Origin: Ministeria vibrans ATCC 50519
Taxonomy: Eukaryota; Opisthokonta; Filasterea
Assembly (NCBI GenBank): GCA_943704425.1
Contig: CALSCP010001768.1
Coordinates: 21,753-61,116 of the forward strand
Direction of reading: 5' to 3'
Length of the DNA: 39,364 bases
Shown piece after piece: positions 1-12,141 of the stretch (positions within the stretch are counted from its first letter, which is position 1; every line of letters starts with the position of its first letter). The notes beneath the pieces were generated by a model. The model was not told the DNA's origin. It saw nothing but the letters and a program-made list of their open reading frames with translations, and made no database searches. A program made the position numbers and the translations under genes.

Positions 1-86
1 CTCTCTCTCTCTCTCTCTCGAACTCTCTCTCTCTCTCTCTTGAACTCTCTCTCTCTCTCTCTCTCTCGAACTCTCTCTCTCTCTCT
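1..86. repeat. (CT)n microsatellite with GAACT interruptions
   Basis: Blocks of CT dinucleotides of 10 to 20 nt are separated by a recurring cgaactct or tgaactct interruption, so a short higher-order repeat is present. It lies just downstream of the third exon of the F-BAR gene on the minus strand, and so inside an intron of that gene. Confidence 0.9.
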
Positions 87-107
87 CGCCATTGCAAATC
101 TCCTTAC

Positions 108-281
108 GTCGCGCGACTTCTTGCAAATCTGTGCTGAGCATCATGTGGTGGTTTGCGGTCTCCTCTGTGCGCGACAGGAACAGTGTTTGGGTCATGGAAA
201 AGGCTCCACTCTCATCGCTGGACGGTTTCTGGATTTTCATCAACGACTTGGAATACGCCTCCTCCACTGTCGCCCTAGATA

Positions 282-365
<84 letters not shown>

Positions 366-628
366 TACAGTCACGCGTTTAGAACCCTGGCGGTCGCTCG
401 GATCGCAATGCAAAACGTTGAAAAGTCCGTTTTAAAGAAAAAAAAACTCCTACCGCGCCTTTAAAACGTCATACAGCTCGCGTGCACTGTTGCTGCATGA
501 CTTTAGTTCGTTGACAAGCACATCATGGCCCGTCAGCGACATGCCCTACCACCAAAACAAGCCAGTCAACATCATTCGATTTCCTCTCTTCTCTCTACCC
601 AGAAGCCCTCCTGAAACGAGACGCTCAT
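108..628 (-). CDS. F-BAR (FCH) domain protein, 5' part only
   Basis: This is the first ~96 codons of a minus-strand gene that runs off the left edge. Exons are 628-599, 545-454 and 274-108, and the phases close (0, 2, then 1 into the next intron). Exon 1 starts MSVSFQEGFW, exon 2 continues GMSLTGHDVLVNELKS and ends in LKAR, and exon 3 continues ATVEEAYSKSLMKIQK. The pattern FWG, then G-x-DVL, then the R-A-T-x-E-E-A-Y-x-K-S helix, is the hallmark start of an F-BAR domain. Such dimeric coiled-coil domains bind and curve membranes and link them to actin in endocytosis or cytokinesis. The family (PACSIN, CIP4, RhoGAP and others) cannot be told without the C-terminal domains. Intron 2 carries the CA microsatellite. 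The start codons of this gene and the MAP3K are 464 bp apart, head to head. Confidence 0.8.
283..362. repeat. (CA)n microsatellite in F-BAR intron 2
   Basis: About 80 nt of CA dinucleotides with a single T interruption near 331. It sits between the acceptor at 275-277 and the donor at 452-453 of the minus-strand F-BAR gene. Read on the sense strand of that gene it is (TG)n directly upstream of the acceptor. Confidence 0.95.
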
Positions 629-1092
629 GGTTCCAGCAGCCTAACAACTCGATTGTCAACAAAGTAAAGCAATTAACTAAAGTCTAAACAGTCTGAGAAT
701 TTGACTTGTGAGATATTTAATTTTGAGGGAAATCATACAAGTCAACTCATCGCCTCAATAAACATTAGCTGCTGAATTGATGATTGAACGATTAATAAGA
801 AAACCTCCAGTCTTTTTTTACTGCCACTCAAGCGTTGGCAAACATCGCGGGTCCTTCCAGCTCCTTGAGTCACCCTTAAACAGAAAACAGGTACGATTGT
901 GTCATCGTCATCGTGAAACTGTCAACAACCTCAAAAGGGCCCATTCGCCTCTTACGACGCTCCCCCGTTGCCGCGCTAGGTCGTGGTTTGGACAGACTGT
1001 TTGGGGTGGGCGCATACTCGGGTGTGGAGGCCGCAAGAAGAACAGGAGAGAGCAAAGCTAAGCCAAAAGCGAAAAAAGGACCAAAAAAAAAA

Positions 1093-4000
1093 ATGTCGCG
1101 GTCGCGTCGAAGCCAACAGACGGCACAGCGACGTGTGCGGGGGTCTGGGGGGTCGCTGGAGAAAAGGCTCTCGTTTGAGACGGGCATGGCAGGCGGGGCG
1201 GGCAGCAGTGACTCGCTCAGCCTGCCACTGCCAGACCACACAACGAGCATTACGCTGGGGACGCCGCGCGTGCCTGCCGACCAGCCGACCACGCCCGAGG
1301 GCATCCAAGCCCGCCAGCTGGCCCTCACCGTGCGCCAGTGGGCCTCGATGCGCTCGCCGGCGGTCGCCCCCGCCACCACCACCAGTGGCGTCGCCAGTGA
1401 GAGTGTCGAGGAGCCGAGCGAGGCCAAGCGGCGCAACGCCCTCTGGCTCGGCGTCTGGGCCAAGCTCTACCGCTACCCCAACCTGGAGCAGGCCAACGAC
1501 GAGATTGAGCGACGACGCAGCGCGGGCACGGTCATCATCAAAGATTTCCTCTCCGGCCAGTCGTTTGCAACAGCTGCAGGATCAGCGACTATGGCGTCCG
1601 CACCAGCCTCTTTGTCGTCATCGCCAGCGGTCCCGTCCACTTCCTCTCCCTCTGCTTCCTCTGCCTCGTCTTCCAAGGGTGGAAGCAAAGTTGCGGCACT
1701 CGTCACGCCCGCCAAAGTGATGGCGCTGCTACGCTCCGTCGAGAGTGTCATTGCCCTGTACCCGAGCGAGCAGCAGTTTCTCGCGGCACAAGTCGGCACA
1801 CAAGAGAAGGCATTTGTGCAGCGACGCGAGAGTCTCAATGCCTACGTCACAATTGAGTCGATGCTCACGCAACAGATCACAATCAAAGCCAATTGGTGGG
1901 GCACACGCACATGCGACGAGCTGCAGAAAAGCCCAATGTCGTATGCAGCGCGCCAGTTTGTCTCGCGCATGGTTCTCAAGCGAGTCGACGTCGACGCCTT
2001 CATTGACATGATCCTGCGCAACCTTGAGCCGTCGCTTAACCTCGCCCGCAACACCATTCTACACTACTCGCGTCGGTGGCAGCGCTACCAGTTGCAGTCC
2101 CTTACACCCAAGTACCTCTTTTTGGCTCTTGTGTCGCTCTCCATGGCCCAGGCGTGTTTGCGTGTCCGCATTGACAATGTACCGCCGCATCTTTCGGCAC
2201 TCTCGGCACCCGTTCTCGTGCGCCAGTTTGAGCTTGCCATTGGGCAGGCATTCCGCGTGCAAGGCTTCTACAAGGCCATGACCGACGACTTTCCGGACAC
2301 GACAGCCCAGATGGAATCGCGTCGTGTTGAGTCTATGGTCAACTTTGAGCGCGAACTGCGCCGCTCGTTGGCCAAGTACCTCGACTTGCTGCTCATGTGG
2401 CTCGAGCAACTGGCCGAACAGGCACCCGACAAGCCGGTGCGCAAGGAGCGCATGCTCATTGACATTCTCGATGATCATTGGGGGCCCGCCTGGGAGATGG
2501 CCCACCAGATCCGCAAGGGTCCTGTCGAGTGCTCACGTCGTTTTTGCTCCATGATGGTCTTTGTCATTGAAAATCTCCGCCACGACACTAACACGCTGGT
2601 GAAGCAAGTGGCGCCCTCGCGCAACATTGCTATTGACGGGACGCCATCGTCGGAGGAGGAGGAGGAGGATGACGACGATTCAGACGTTGACGATGACGAG
2701 GAGAACAACGATGACGAGGAAGAAGTCAATGGTGCTAGTGGTGTAGGAACCGGGGGAATGACGCGTGTACATCGTCATGGCGACAGTGTGGTACTCGAGG
2801 AGAACGAAGAGGAGGTGGCTGCGGCGGAACGGAGGGAGATGATGGGCGAAAAGAGTCCCACCAAGGGCATTCGCAGAGCATTGGTACGGTCGGTGTCGCG
2901 CGACAAGACACCCTCGGCCATTTTCAAAGGACCGGGGAGCTTGCCGACCATGGGTGGTATGTTGGAGTCGGATAACCACAACAGTAGCAATAATGAGGAG
3001 GAAGAGGACGACGAGGACGATGACGATGATGACGATGACGACGACGACGATGACGATGACGACGACTTCAACGACGACGACGAGCGTCTGGTAGTGCGCA
3101 ATGTGCGTCGCATGGAACGTGAGCAGCGTCGCAAGCAGCGTGCTCAGCGACGCCTTGCTCGACGTCTCTCGACCACCGCCGAGACACCCTCGGTCAACGT
3201 CAACGATCTGCTTGCACCCCAGCCCGCCTCATCACAGCTCACCAAAACCACGCACCAGCTGCGACCCCGTTCGGTGACTATTGCGACGTCGACAGAGGAA
3301 CGCAACAAGGGCGACGGTGCCGTTGTTGCTGCTGGCTTTGAAAGCAATGGTCATTCCTGTGGTGGCGCCGATCACGGTGCAGGCGACGGTAGCGGCGCTG
3401 ACTTAACGCTTAACGGTGAGTCGCGTCCTCGCGCGTCCACCCTCAACTCGCTGAGCAGTCCACCGCGCAATCCGCTGTCGGCAAACCCTCGACCAGCACG
3501 AGTGCGCGAAGGCGCCACAGGACTCGACAGTCGACGCTCCCTACTGTTCAAACACGGCAACGATTCCGTCGGAGCGAGCTACGACCAACTGGGCGAGTTG
3601 GATGATGAAGAGCAACAACAACGCGAGAGCACCGATCGAGGGGCAATGACGACAGTGGACCCTTCTGGTGTGCGCGCTGGTGGTGAGGCGCACCCATTGA
3701 CACCGCCGCTGCCAACGCCACCCATTGCCGAGAAACAACCGAATGGCGAAGTGGCCTCTTTGGTGACGCCTGCCAGCAGGGACAACGTGGATGCGTGTAC
3801 ACTGACGGCGACAGCGACAGCGGCGGCACCACGCGAGCGTGCGTCCACCTTGACCTTGACGTCGACTCTGTCGCCTGTGTCCGTGGCGAGTCGTGTGACA
3901 GTGGAGACACCGTCGCCACCGTTGAATATACGCGATGCGGAGCAACAGCAACGCAATCGAATGCTTCGCAAGTCGGACGAACTTTTTTCGTACTCGCGAC

Positions 4001-6709
4001 GCTATGCGCTCAAGACCTTCTCGTTTGTCAAGCGATTGGTGCACAACATTGAGACGGGTGCCGAGCTGCCGCTGGCGGCGCCCCTCACCGTTGTACTTAA
4101 CCAGCTGGCGGCCAAGGACTGGCGCATTCTGCGACCCACTGCGCAACACCTGGAGGGTCGACGACAGGATAATTTGGCGATTTTGTTGCCACCGACACTT
4201 TCGGTCGCGTGTCAGACGATGCAGGACGCGTCGTTGGCCAAGGTTTTTGGGACGACACAGTCGCAGCGTAACCGCAGCATGTCGGCCGTGGACGACGAGA
4301 GCTTTATTATTGTACTACCGTCAAGGACGGCGACCACGGGCGAGAGTGTCTTTGACCTGTGGCAGGGCTCGGAGACGCGACAGCCTTTGCTGAAACGCTG
4401 TGATATTTCGCCCAAGATGCAAGATGACGTTGCGGTGCGCGATGGCTACCTGCTTCTGCTGAGTGGCAATGTGACGAGCAAACCGCGGCATCGACGCGAC
4501 GTGTCCGACGCACTGGGCGACATGGTGGACTGGTCACGAGTGCACTCGACGTGTCCGTACACTACGGTGCGCGATGCGCTTCAAAATGTCTTCAACGAGG
4601 TATGCACCCTTGGACCGTGTATGAGCCACGCTGCGGCAACTGTCCACAACGACTTCGTGTCGGTCTTTACGCGCCCCAAGGAGCTTCATGGAACGGACGC
4701 GCGCAGTCGCGGTCCCAACTTTGTGCTGCACAAGGCCCACGCGTCGGCATTGGCTGTCATGTGGGAGGGCATGCGGATGCAAGGCCACACGTTCACCGAG
4801 CAGGAAGCGTCGTTGGTGCTCCAGTGGATGCGCTTTGTGCTTGACTGTCCGCGCGACACGCTCGAACGCTACCACTACCGTTTGCAAGTGGGCATCACAC
4901 TGGTGGACCACTACTGCGAACAGCTCTACTTTGCTCTGCCTCAGGCAGACCGTCCCGAGTTCACCTATGCTCTCACGCGCTTCATGGCACACGTGCCCGC
5001 CACCAAGCGTCTTGGCAACTCTGTTCCGTCCACTCCCTGTTCAGCTGCTCCCCAACTGCCCCAAAAGGTAAAAGAAAAAATAATTTAATAATAATAATAA
5101 TAATAACAATTTAATTTTTATAGAAAATGTCATCGACTACATTTGACATTGGGCGGCAGATGGGAGCGCGACTTGTGGCGGCACATGCGCTTGCGGGTGG
5201 AGCGGGCAGTGGGGAGCTCTCCTTGACGGGGAGACGAGCGGCCCACCACACCCACCGACGGACGCGCAGTGACGGCGCAGCTGCGTCGTTGATGGGTGTT
5301 GGGAGTGAGCCTGAAGCATCTCCAGAGGTAGGTGGGCCATCGGTTGCTGCTGCAGCCATTGCGACGGTGGGGCGACGGCGGTATGGGCGTGGTCGGGCGC
5401 CATACAAGACGTGGAAGGACATTGATGGGCTGCGCGATGACAAGCTTCAGCGAGGAGGCTACGTGGGCAAGGTGCTGGCGAGTCCGCTACGTGCACTTGG
5501 GCGCGGTGAGGATGCGCAGGAGGACCCGGTGATGCGTGAGCTTAAGCAGTTCTCGTATACGGTGCGGTGGCTGCGTGGACGGCAACTCGGGGCTGGCCAG
5601 TATGGCGAGGTGTTCGTGTGCATTGACTTGGATCAGCCGCGCCAGTTGGCTGTGAAAGAGTTGCGTTTGCAGCGCACCGAAAAGACCAACATCACGTACA
5701 GCTCGACGCTGTTAGTGAAGCCGTCGACGATTCGCGACGAAATGATGATCATGGACCAGATTGATCACAAGAATATTGTCAAGCACTTTGGCATTGAGGT
5801 GCACTCTGATCGTGTCTATCTCTTCATGGAGGTAAAAATGAAAGCGAGAGAGACAAAAGAGAGTGGAAGAGAGAGAGAGAGAGAAAGAGATATTGACTCT
5901 GTGTATGTGACGTGTAGTACTGTTCTGAGGGCACGCTTGCGGACCTAATTGCGTCTGAGCGACTTGTGCGCGAGCGGGACATTCGACAAGTAGCGGCACA
6001 GCTGTTTGACGCCGTGAGCTTCCTGCACTCGCGCGGCATTGTCCATGGCGATATTAAGACGGACAACATCTTTTTCGATCAGGATTATGTGCTCAAGGTA
6101 CAATTTATGATGGAGTGACGGAAGAGAGAGAGAAGAAGAAGAAAAACAAGTTTTTGAACGTGTGTGTGTGCGTGTGTCTGTAGTTGGGGGATTTTGGACT
6201 TGCAAAGAAGTTGAAGGTGCGAGTGCGGACACGCAAAGGAGAGTTGACGCGGGCAGAGGGGACGCCGCACTACTGGGCGCCAGAGATTGTAACGGGAGAG
6301 AGCAGTGAGGGGCATGGCAGGAAGGTACGAAGCAGGAGTGATTGTGTAGAGGAGTGAGTGGAAGTGCAGAGTGTGGTTGGATTTTGTGTGGGGATTACGT
6401 TTGGTGGTCTGTGTGTGGGTGGGTTGAGTCGTGCTGACTTTGACGGGGGTGGGGGTTTAGGTTGACATTTGGTCTGCTGGATGCTGTTTGCTTGAGATGC
6501 TGACGGGCAAACGGCCATGGCACCAGATCAGCAACGAATGGCAGATTGGGTTCCGATTGGCATTCACTGAGGAGCTTCCAGGCGTGCTGGACATCGATGG
6601 AACCAACGCGGCTGCACGTGAGGTCCTTGAGCAGTGTTTTGTGCGCAATCCCACTCTCAGACCCACTGCCCATGATATTCTGCGTCTGCCCTGGTTTCAC
6701 AAGCAATGA
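1093..6709 (+). CDS. MAP kinase kinase kinase, MEKK4/Ssk2 type
   Basis: Five exons (1093-5067, 5124-5831, 5918-6097, 6184-6324, 6461-6709) give about 1750 residues. The ATG at 1093 is the first in a frame that is open further upstream, so the start is an inference. Residues ~205-510 form a conserved helical region like the N-terminal regulatory part of MEKK4/Ssk2. Long Asp/Glu runs follow (nt 2655-2725 and 3000-3078). The C-terminal kinase domain (~1475-1745) has the glycine loop GAGQYGEV, the catalytic Lys in AVKEL (~1502), DFG at ~1624-1626, GTPHYWAPEI and WSAGC. The stretch DEMMIMDQIDHKNIVKHFG is typical of the MEKK4/Ssk2 group, which activates p38/Hog1-type stress MAPK modules. Oddity: the catalytic loop reads HGDIK instead of HRDIK, a non-RD kinase. 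An AATAAA lies at 6886. The family call is strong; the stress role is inferred from relatives. Confidence 0.88.
3001..3078 (+). repeat. Coding GAC/GAT/GAG tract (acidic run)
   Basis: A trinucleotide-type tract inside the MAP3K coding exon encodes an almost pure Asp/Glu run of about 25 residues. It keeps the reading frame because the unit is 3 nt, and lies in the non-conserved linker between the regulatory region and the kinase. Confidence 0.85.
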
Positions 6710-6753
6710 CGAGAGACAGTGAGAGCGAGACTCGCGTGTACAAATTTAAGCTA

Positions 6754-6795
<42 letters not shown>

Positions 6796-6866
6796 AACAT
6801 CAGAACCCACTATGTTATACTACTACTACTACTACTACTACTCAAACATCGAATCCACTATGTTAT
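6754..6866. repeat. Duplicated (TAC)n microsatellite unit, MAP3K 3' flank
   Basis: A (TAC)n run at 6754-6793 is followed by a unique ~25-nt segment (caaacatc...ccactatgttat), then a second (TAC)n run at 6818-6842 and a diverged copy of the same segment. The microsatellite and its flank were therefore duplicated together. It lies between the MAP3K stop codon and its AATAAA signal, so it is probably transcribed in the 3' UTR. Confidence 0.85.
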
Positions 6867-6885
6867 GTGTCCAACTGATATTGAT

Positions 6886-6891
6886 AATAAA
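6886..6891 (+). terminator. Poly(A) signal AATAAA of the MAP3K gene
   Basis: AATAAA lies 177 nt after the MAP3K stop and 19 nt before the stop codon of the convergent DUF3605 gene. The two transcripts probably overlap at their 3' ends. Confidence 0.5.
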
Positions 6892-6909
6892 GATGCCTTT
6901 TGGTGTGTC

Positions 6910-7489
6910 TTAGTGCTTGTCGATGGAGAAGACGTGTACATGAAAGATGTTGCGGATGGACTGTGCGGCGGGAGGATTGATGAAGTGGATGCAATCGCGC
7001 TCGGGGAATTCGCGAGCAATGATGTCGTTGATTTCTGTGGATGACAGGGTGCCACCGACGACCCAGATGAGGTTGTGGTGGATGTGGTCGTCGACGGCGT
7101 AGCGAAAGTGATTAGTGACCACTCTGATCTGCTTTTCTTTCAGCGCTGGGATGGGACAGCGTTGCTTTCCGGTGGCTTCGTCCACTTCAATGGGAAAGTT
7201 GAAGTGTTGGTAAACGATGAAGTCGCCTACGGTCGCCCATGTCTGCAGTGTTTTCGCATTGTGAGCCTACGAGCGAAAACGAGAGTCAGTCCGAAGACAT
7301 AAATTCAGTGTCTCGTCTTATACGTGGTAGTAGGCGAGCGGTTCTTTGAGTCGGCCGAGTTCGCCAACACGGTCTTCTACACGGTATGCATGGAATCAGG
7401 AATGAGGGCTGAATAGGATGCGACAGACCTCTGATCACCGCTTGGAGCTCATCCCAAGTCAACGGTACATCGACTGGATCGCGGCCCAT
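6910..7489 (-). CDS. DUF3605 family protein (N-acetylglucosamine-induced protein 1-like)
   Basis: Three exons (7489-7429, 7376-7324, 7266-6910) encode 156 residues and the phases close exactly (1, 0). The protein begins MGRDPVDVPLTWDELQAVIR, followed by GELGRLKEPLAYYH. It then has RVVTNHFRYAVDDHIHHNLI and ends with FINPPAAQSIRNIFHVHVF. A TWDEL start, an LGR motif, an N-D/H-F-Y-x(n)-I-x-H segment and an NPP-x-x-QS-I-x-x-x-HVHV end match my recollection of the DUF3605 family, known mainly in fungi and named after a GlcNAc-induced yeast gene. No biochemical activity is established for the family. No signal peptide or membrane segment is visible. It is divergent with the Sec14-like gene, with 180 bp between the start codons. 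Confidence 0.78.
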
Positions 7490-7669
7490 AGTGGGAATTG
7501 ACTGCTAAGAGCGTAAGAGTACTGTATACGCCTTGATGACTTGATGAATAGTGTAATTTTGACTTTTGAGTTTTGAGTCATCATAGAGAGACTCTTTTTT
7601 CGACCTTGATCAAGTGGACCAACGTGAACCAACGAAACCACTTTTATTCCTACTCTAAAGTTGGTCAGG
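7490..7669. promoter_or_regulatory. Divergent promoter between DUF3605 and Sec14-like genes
   Basis: 180 bp separate the two start codons, so 5' UTRs and promoters must share this DNA. It is AT-richer than the flanking exons. No clear TATA box or known operator was recognised. Confidence 0.5.
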
Positions 7670-8873
7670 ATGTGTACACCCCCTGGTAGATGGAAAGGAC
7701 CGCGCACGGGTGCGTTTGTGGCGAACTATACACTTGACGAAGGTTGGTTGGTTCGTCGCATGTAACGTGAGCGAGATCGCTCAACCTTGGCTCTCCCCTG
7801 CGTAGAGCAAGAGAAGACACTCGAACGCTTTCGATCCCACCTGTTTGAAGGCGACGAGGCTGTGGCTGAGGACGTTCGATGGATTTGCGACGATGCCTGT
7901 TTGGTTCGGTAAAGGAAGAAGAGCGAATGTGTCAGTCACGTTTTTCACTCTCTCCATCTTCTCTCTCTCTCTCCTTTTCCTTTATTTTTCGTTGCCTTTT
8001 TGACTCGCCATACAGTTTCTTACGAGCTCGTGACTGGGATTTGAAAAAGTCTGAAGTGCTACTACGAGAAATGCTCGTGTGGCGCAACGAGTTTGGGGTG
8101 GACAGGCTGCACCCGGACACGCTGGACAAGGAGGCGGAGACGGGCAAGCTGTACCGCCACGGGTTTGACCTGCACGGTCGTCCTGTTCTCTACATGCGCC
8201 CGCGCTTCCAAAACACGAAAGACTACAGAAACCAAGTGAACCTGACGGTGTACACACTCGAGCGAATCGTGCAGGTTTGCAATACTAATTATTGTTGCCA
8301 CCCTGTTGTCATAAAACTTTCACCCAATAGAGTATGGACCAGTCGAAGGGAGTCGAACAGCTGACGCTGTTGATTGACTTCAAAGACTACTCGCTGTTCA
8401 ACGCGCCGCCCATGTGGCAGAGCAAAGAGGTCCTGCACATCATCACGTCATGCTACCCCGAACGCCTCGGCCTGGCCCTCCTCGTCGACGCTCCCTGGAT
8501 CTTCAAGACCTTCTTCAAGGTCTCTCTTTTACATGCTTTTAAGTCCATTCCAGGGCCATCCCTAATTCTTTCTTAGGTGATTTCTCCGCTTATTCCTGCT
8601 GTCACCAAGCAAAAGATTCATTTCATATCGGGCTCAACCGAACCAGGTGCAGCAGAAAAGAAAAAATCCGCTTACACCCAAACACGCAGAGCCACCTTGA
8701 GACAGCTAAATCCACCTGTTCTTTTGGTGCTCTATATAGGGTCATCGAAAGTGACAAAGCTCAGCGAGCATCTTGACATGAGCGCAATGCAGAAGGACTA
8801 CGGAGGCACAGGCGAATGGGAGTACGACCACTCAGTCTACTGGGCCTTTGAGCAAAGCGAAGCCAATCAATGA
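7670..8873 (+). CDS. Sec14-like CRAL-TRIO lipid-binding protein
   Basis: Six exons (7670-7742, 7806-7908, 8016-8274, 8331-8519, 8577-8646, 8740-8873) give 275 residues with phases closing at every junction. The CRAL-TRIO N-terminal helix reads LVRFLRARDWDLKKSEVLL. The lipid-binding lobe contains HGFDLHGRPVLYMRPR, LTLLIDFKDYSLFN and ITSCYPERLGLALLVDAPWI, and the end has YGGTGEWEYDHSVYW. This matches the Sec14 family, which binds or transfers phosphatidylinositol and other lipids. The protein is a bare CRAL-TRIO module with no signal peptide or added domain. The start at 7670 was chosen because only this exon ends in the phase needed by exon 2. The last intron (93 nt) is a multiple of three and its retention would keep the frame open. 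Confidence 0.87.
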
Positions 8874-8930
8874 GCAGAGCGAAGCGAATTAATGAACAGA
8901 GCTAAGCCAATCATCAATGAACCCACATAA

Positions 8931-8936
8931 AATAAA
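8931..8936 (+). terminator. Poly(A) signal AATAAA of the Sec14-like gene
   Basis: AATAAA occurs 58 nt downstream of the stop codon at 8871-8873. The intervening DNA holds two diverged copies of a short unit resembling gagcagagcgaagc. Confidence 0.6.
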
Positions 8937-9520
8937 GTGAAATGAATGAGTAGTTTTGTAGTTCAAGTTCAAAATAAGTGTAAAAATAATAATAACAACA
9001 AAAATAATAATAATTATTATTGTACTGTCTCTCTTCATCTCTCTTTCTCTCTCTCACTCTCTCTCTCTCTCTCCCTCTTTCTTGATTCTTCTGTACACAA
9101 TGGTGTTTTTTTTGCATCGTGTTGACTGTGTGTGTGTGTCTTGCGTAGCTGTGCACTGCTTCCCCATCTCCTCCAATGGGTTGTTTTTCCTTCCCCAACA
9201 TCCCAATAAGCGAGAATCACACTCTCTGTGCGCCCCGCAGCCCCGCCACCCCCGCATTCTCATGACCATTCCATGTATGCCTCTGCTCTTCTTCTCGCTC
9301 TTGTCCTCGGCACTGCATCTTCGGCGCGGGTGTCGATGACACACAAACATCACCTCAAGTTCGCCGTATGAGCAGCCCCAGTCCGCGCCCACCCGTTTAT
9401 TCCCCTTGGTGTGATCTGTAGACCCTAATCACATGAGAGAGTGCGATGTATCGGTCCGTTCTGTCCCTGCCATCGATCCAACGGCGATCCGACAAAGATC
9501 CAGCGATCCAACATCGGTCA
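8937..9520. other. Gene-free spacer, C/T-rich
   Basis: It contains an AT-rich block with AAT repeats (8980-9022), a TC tract (9030-9078), and unique C/T-rich DNA. At 9460-9520 short gatccaac/gatccg words recur. No reading frame with protein-like features was found. Confidence 0.6.
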
Positions 9521-9548
9521 CCCCCCCCCCCCCCCCCCCCCCCCCCCC
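9521..9548. repeat. Homopolymer run of 28 C
   Basis: An uninterrupted run of 28 cytosines is followed by a C-rich stretch to about 9575. Long poly(C)/poly(G) runs are rare in eukaryotic genomes and can form i-motif or G-quadruplex structures. The exact length is uncertain because homopolymers are poorly resolved by most sequencing methods. Confidence 0.9.
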
Positions 9549-9713
9549 ACTCCCCGCCCCACTCCCTGCCCCGCAGCGCCCTACACTCCCCCTGGCCGCA
9601 GTAAAAACGGGTGCGACAACTGCGTGAACCATACCTGGATCAGGGCCCCGTGGAGGCCTGCTGAGGACCCTGGCCTCTTTCGCTGTCGCGCCAACTCCGT
9701 TGTTTTTGCTTGA
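9549..9713 (+). other. Open frame with a GATA-finger-like motif, possible exon or relic
   Basis: In the frame ending with TGA at 9711-9713, the C-run reads as polyproline and is followed by KNGCDNCVNHTW and then APWRPAEDPGLFRCRAN. The spacing CxxC, about 20 residues including P-W-R, then C-R-A-N resembles a GATA-type zinc finger (CxNC...WR...LCNAC), but the last zinc-binding cysteine is replaced by Asn. It could be a degraded finger, one end of an exon, or chance. No start codon or adjoining exon could be joined to it. Confidence 0.2.
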
Positions 9714-10273
<560 letters not shown>

Positions 10274-10727
10274 CGCACCTTTCTCGCTCGTCTCTGAGCT
10301 TTGAACTGACTAATCTGCCCATTCACTATAGACACTGAGTCACTGACTGCACTTTGCAGTCAGTGAACTCGTCATCTATCTACAACCTGCGTGAAAATGT
10401 GAATGTTTATTCACTTAATGACTGATCGGCTGTCTTTGAAATAATGGACCGTTTTGGAACAAGGGATAAAATGACGCTACCGTCTCAACAGTGCACCGTC
10501 GCAACACCCGAGAGCCACGCTTGCCCCAGCCGGAAGGGACTCTACGTGCGGACCACCGTGAAAAGCGGCAAGTGCGTGCGTGGGGCGACAGCGAGGATGT
10601 GTGTGGATGACGTCGCAGCAGGCAACCAAGTCATATCATATCAACAAAGTCCACTTCTCACTTGCTCACTCCTTTCTCACTCTCTCCCTCCGTCCGTATT
10701 CCCTCTCACTTTATTGCCCCGCCCATC

Positions 10728-11838
10728 ATGTCAACGGAGGAATGCTCTGATGCCATCTCTCCTGCCGTGACCAGCGAACTTGCCCAGAGCTTCTTGTTCA
10801 CGCAAGGACGCGCAAACAACCGTACGATAAAGAAAAAAAAGACAAGAAAAAAAAAGAACAGGGCAATATCGTGCTGTATCCCGCAGATGGCGCATCCCTA
10901 TTGCTAACCCCTCATCCCTACTTGCGTTCTGTCCCACCGCATCTCATTTATTCGTCCTGCCCGCTCCGGGGTTCCTCGCAGAAGTTCTGGAGCCATCCGC
11001 CATTCCGTCCACTTGCGCCGTTCTCAACAAAGTCCTTGTGCCGACCCACACCAGTGCCGCCCTCTGTCCCAACGACTCCTGTTGCTCCGTCTCTCTCAAC
11101 GATCTTGCCTGTTTTTTTGGCAGCTTCTGTAAGAGATCCGATATCAGTCGGCACCAAAAAAAACGAGCCATGAAATCAAAAAAAAAAAAAAACGAACGAG
11201 GGCGTGAAACGCACTGATCGGACAGGTATTAAACTCTCCTTGTGCTGTAGATACAGTGTGTGCGTTCGCGGTGAATCGTACTTCGGTGAAACCTTCGGGA
11301 TTGAAGGTAACAACAAGGATTGATAAAAGACGCTCGCTCTGACGGCGTGGGAACCAACCCTTTCGCGACCGCCCCGGCGCCCTCCTTGACGCTCCCTATC
11401 CTCCCATTCCTTTCCCCTGTGCCTTTCTCGGCCAACTTGCCCGCAGGATGCGCTTTTTTACCGTTTTTTTTCGCTCTCATCTTGCTTGTGTCCAAACTCC
11501 CGGCCCTACCCGCTGTTTATTGTACCACCGCTGCCTTTGCGCTGGCCAACCTCCGCCTTGCACTGCTGCAATTGCGCGTCGCAGCACGTTTCATCCGCCG
11601 TTTTCGACTGTTTTGCAAACCGCGGTGCGACGGATCTCCGCCGCGCTCAAACCCATCCGCTCGACGCCATTTGTCTTTGTAATGCCGAGAGCCTTCCTCC
11701 GAAATTCGCTGTGAAAGACCCTCCCCTTTGGGGAATGTTTGGAAAAAAAAAAACGGAGACACGCGATCCAGCCATCTCGTACCGACGGAACCGGACCCGT
11801 CCTTGCTCGTTTCTTGCCCTTCGCCCTTCCCTGCTCTA
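10728..11838 (+). other. Possible unresolved exons of a plus-strand gene
   Basis: Several pieces look exon-like, but I cannot close a gene. An ATG at 10728 opens MSTEECSDAISPAVTSELAQ and ends near a donor at 10821. A frame through 10890-11130 reads GFLAEVLEPSAIPSTCAVLN and ends at the donor CT|GTAAGAG (11128-11130). A short candidate exon ends at the donor AAG|GTAACA (11307). A frame from an acceptor near 11447 contains LHCCNCASQ and later ICLCNAESLPPKFAVKD, which recalls the second half of a GATA finger. The plus strand is strongly C/T-rich, so open frames are cheap here. The pieces could also be 5' flank of the gene at 12142. Confidence 0.2.
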
Positions 11839-12141
11839 ATCGCTTTTGTTTGTCGCTTTCCATTGATGCATTTCCAGCCCCTGCTCATTCTGGAGTTTTT
11901 TTGTGTGCCCAAAACCGCAACGTTTTTTTTTTCTTTTTCTTTCCTTTTTTTGCAAACCACTGCCTAAGAAAAGGGTACGCCTTCGTGGTCCCTTGCCTAT
12001 GCAACATGTATTTTGGTGGTGTTTATTCTATGTGGCCACATGAGAAGGGGGGTTGTGGCTTCTGTGCTTGACTCTTATTATCATCCGCTGATTTTTATTA
12101 ATTTATATTTTTGTGGTTTGTGGTTTGTGTCTCAGTCGCGC

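Noticed and set aside
913-1092. MAP3K start at 913
   Set aside because: That codon is GTG; the first ATG in frame is at 1093.
876-1463. Minus-strand 195-codon open frame
   Set aside because: It is antisense to the GC-rich MAP3K exon, whose sense frame is longer and conserved.
7690-7737. ATG at 7690 as the Sec14-like gene start
   Set aside because: Its only donor leaves phase 2, but exon 2 needs phase 1. The ATG at 7670 fits exactly.
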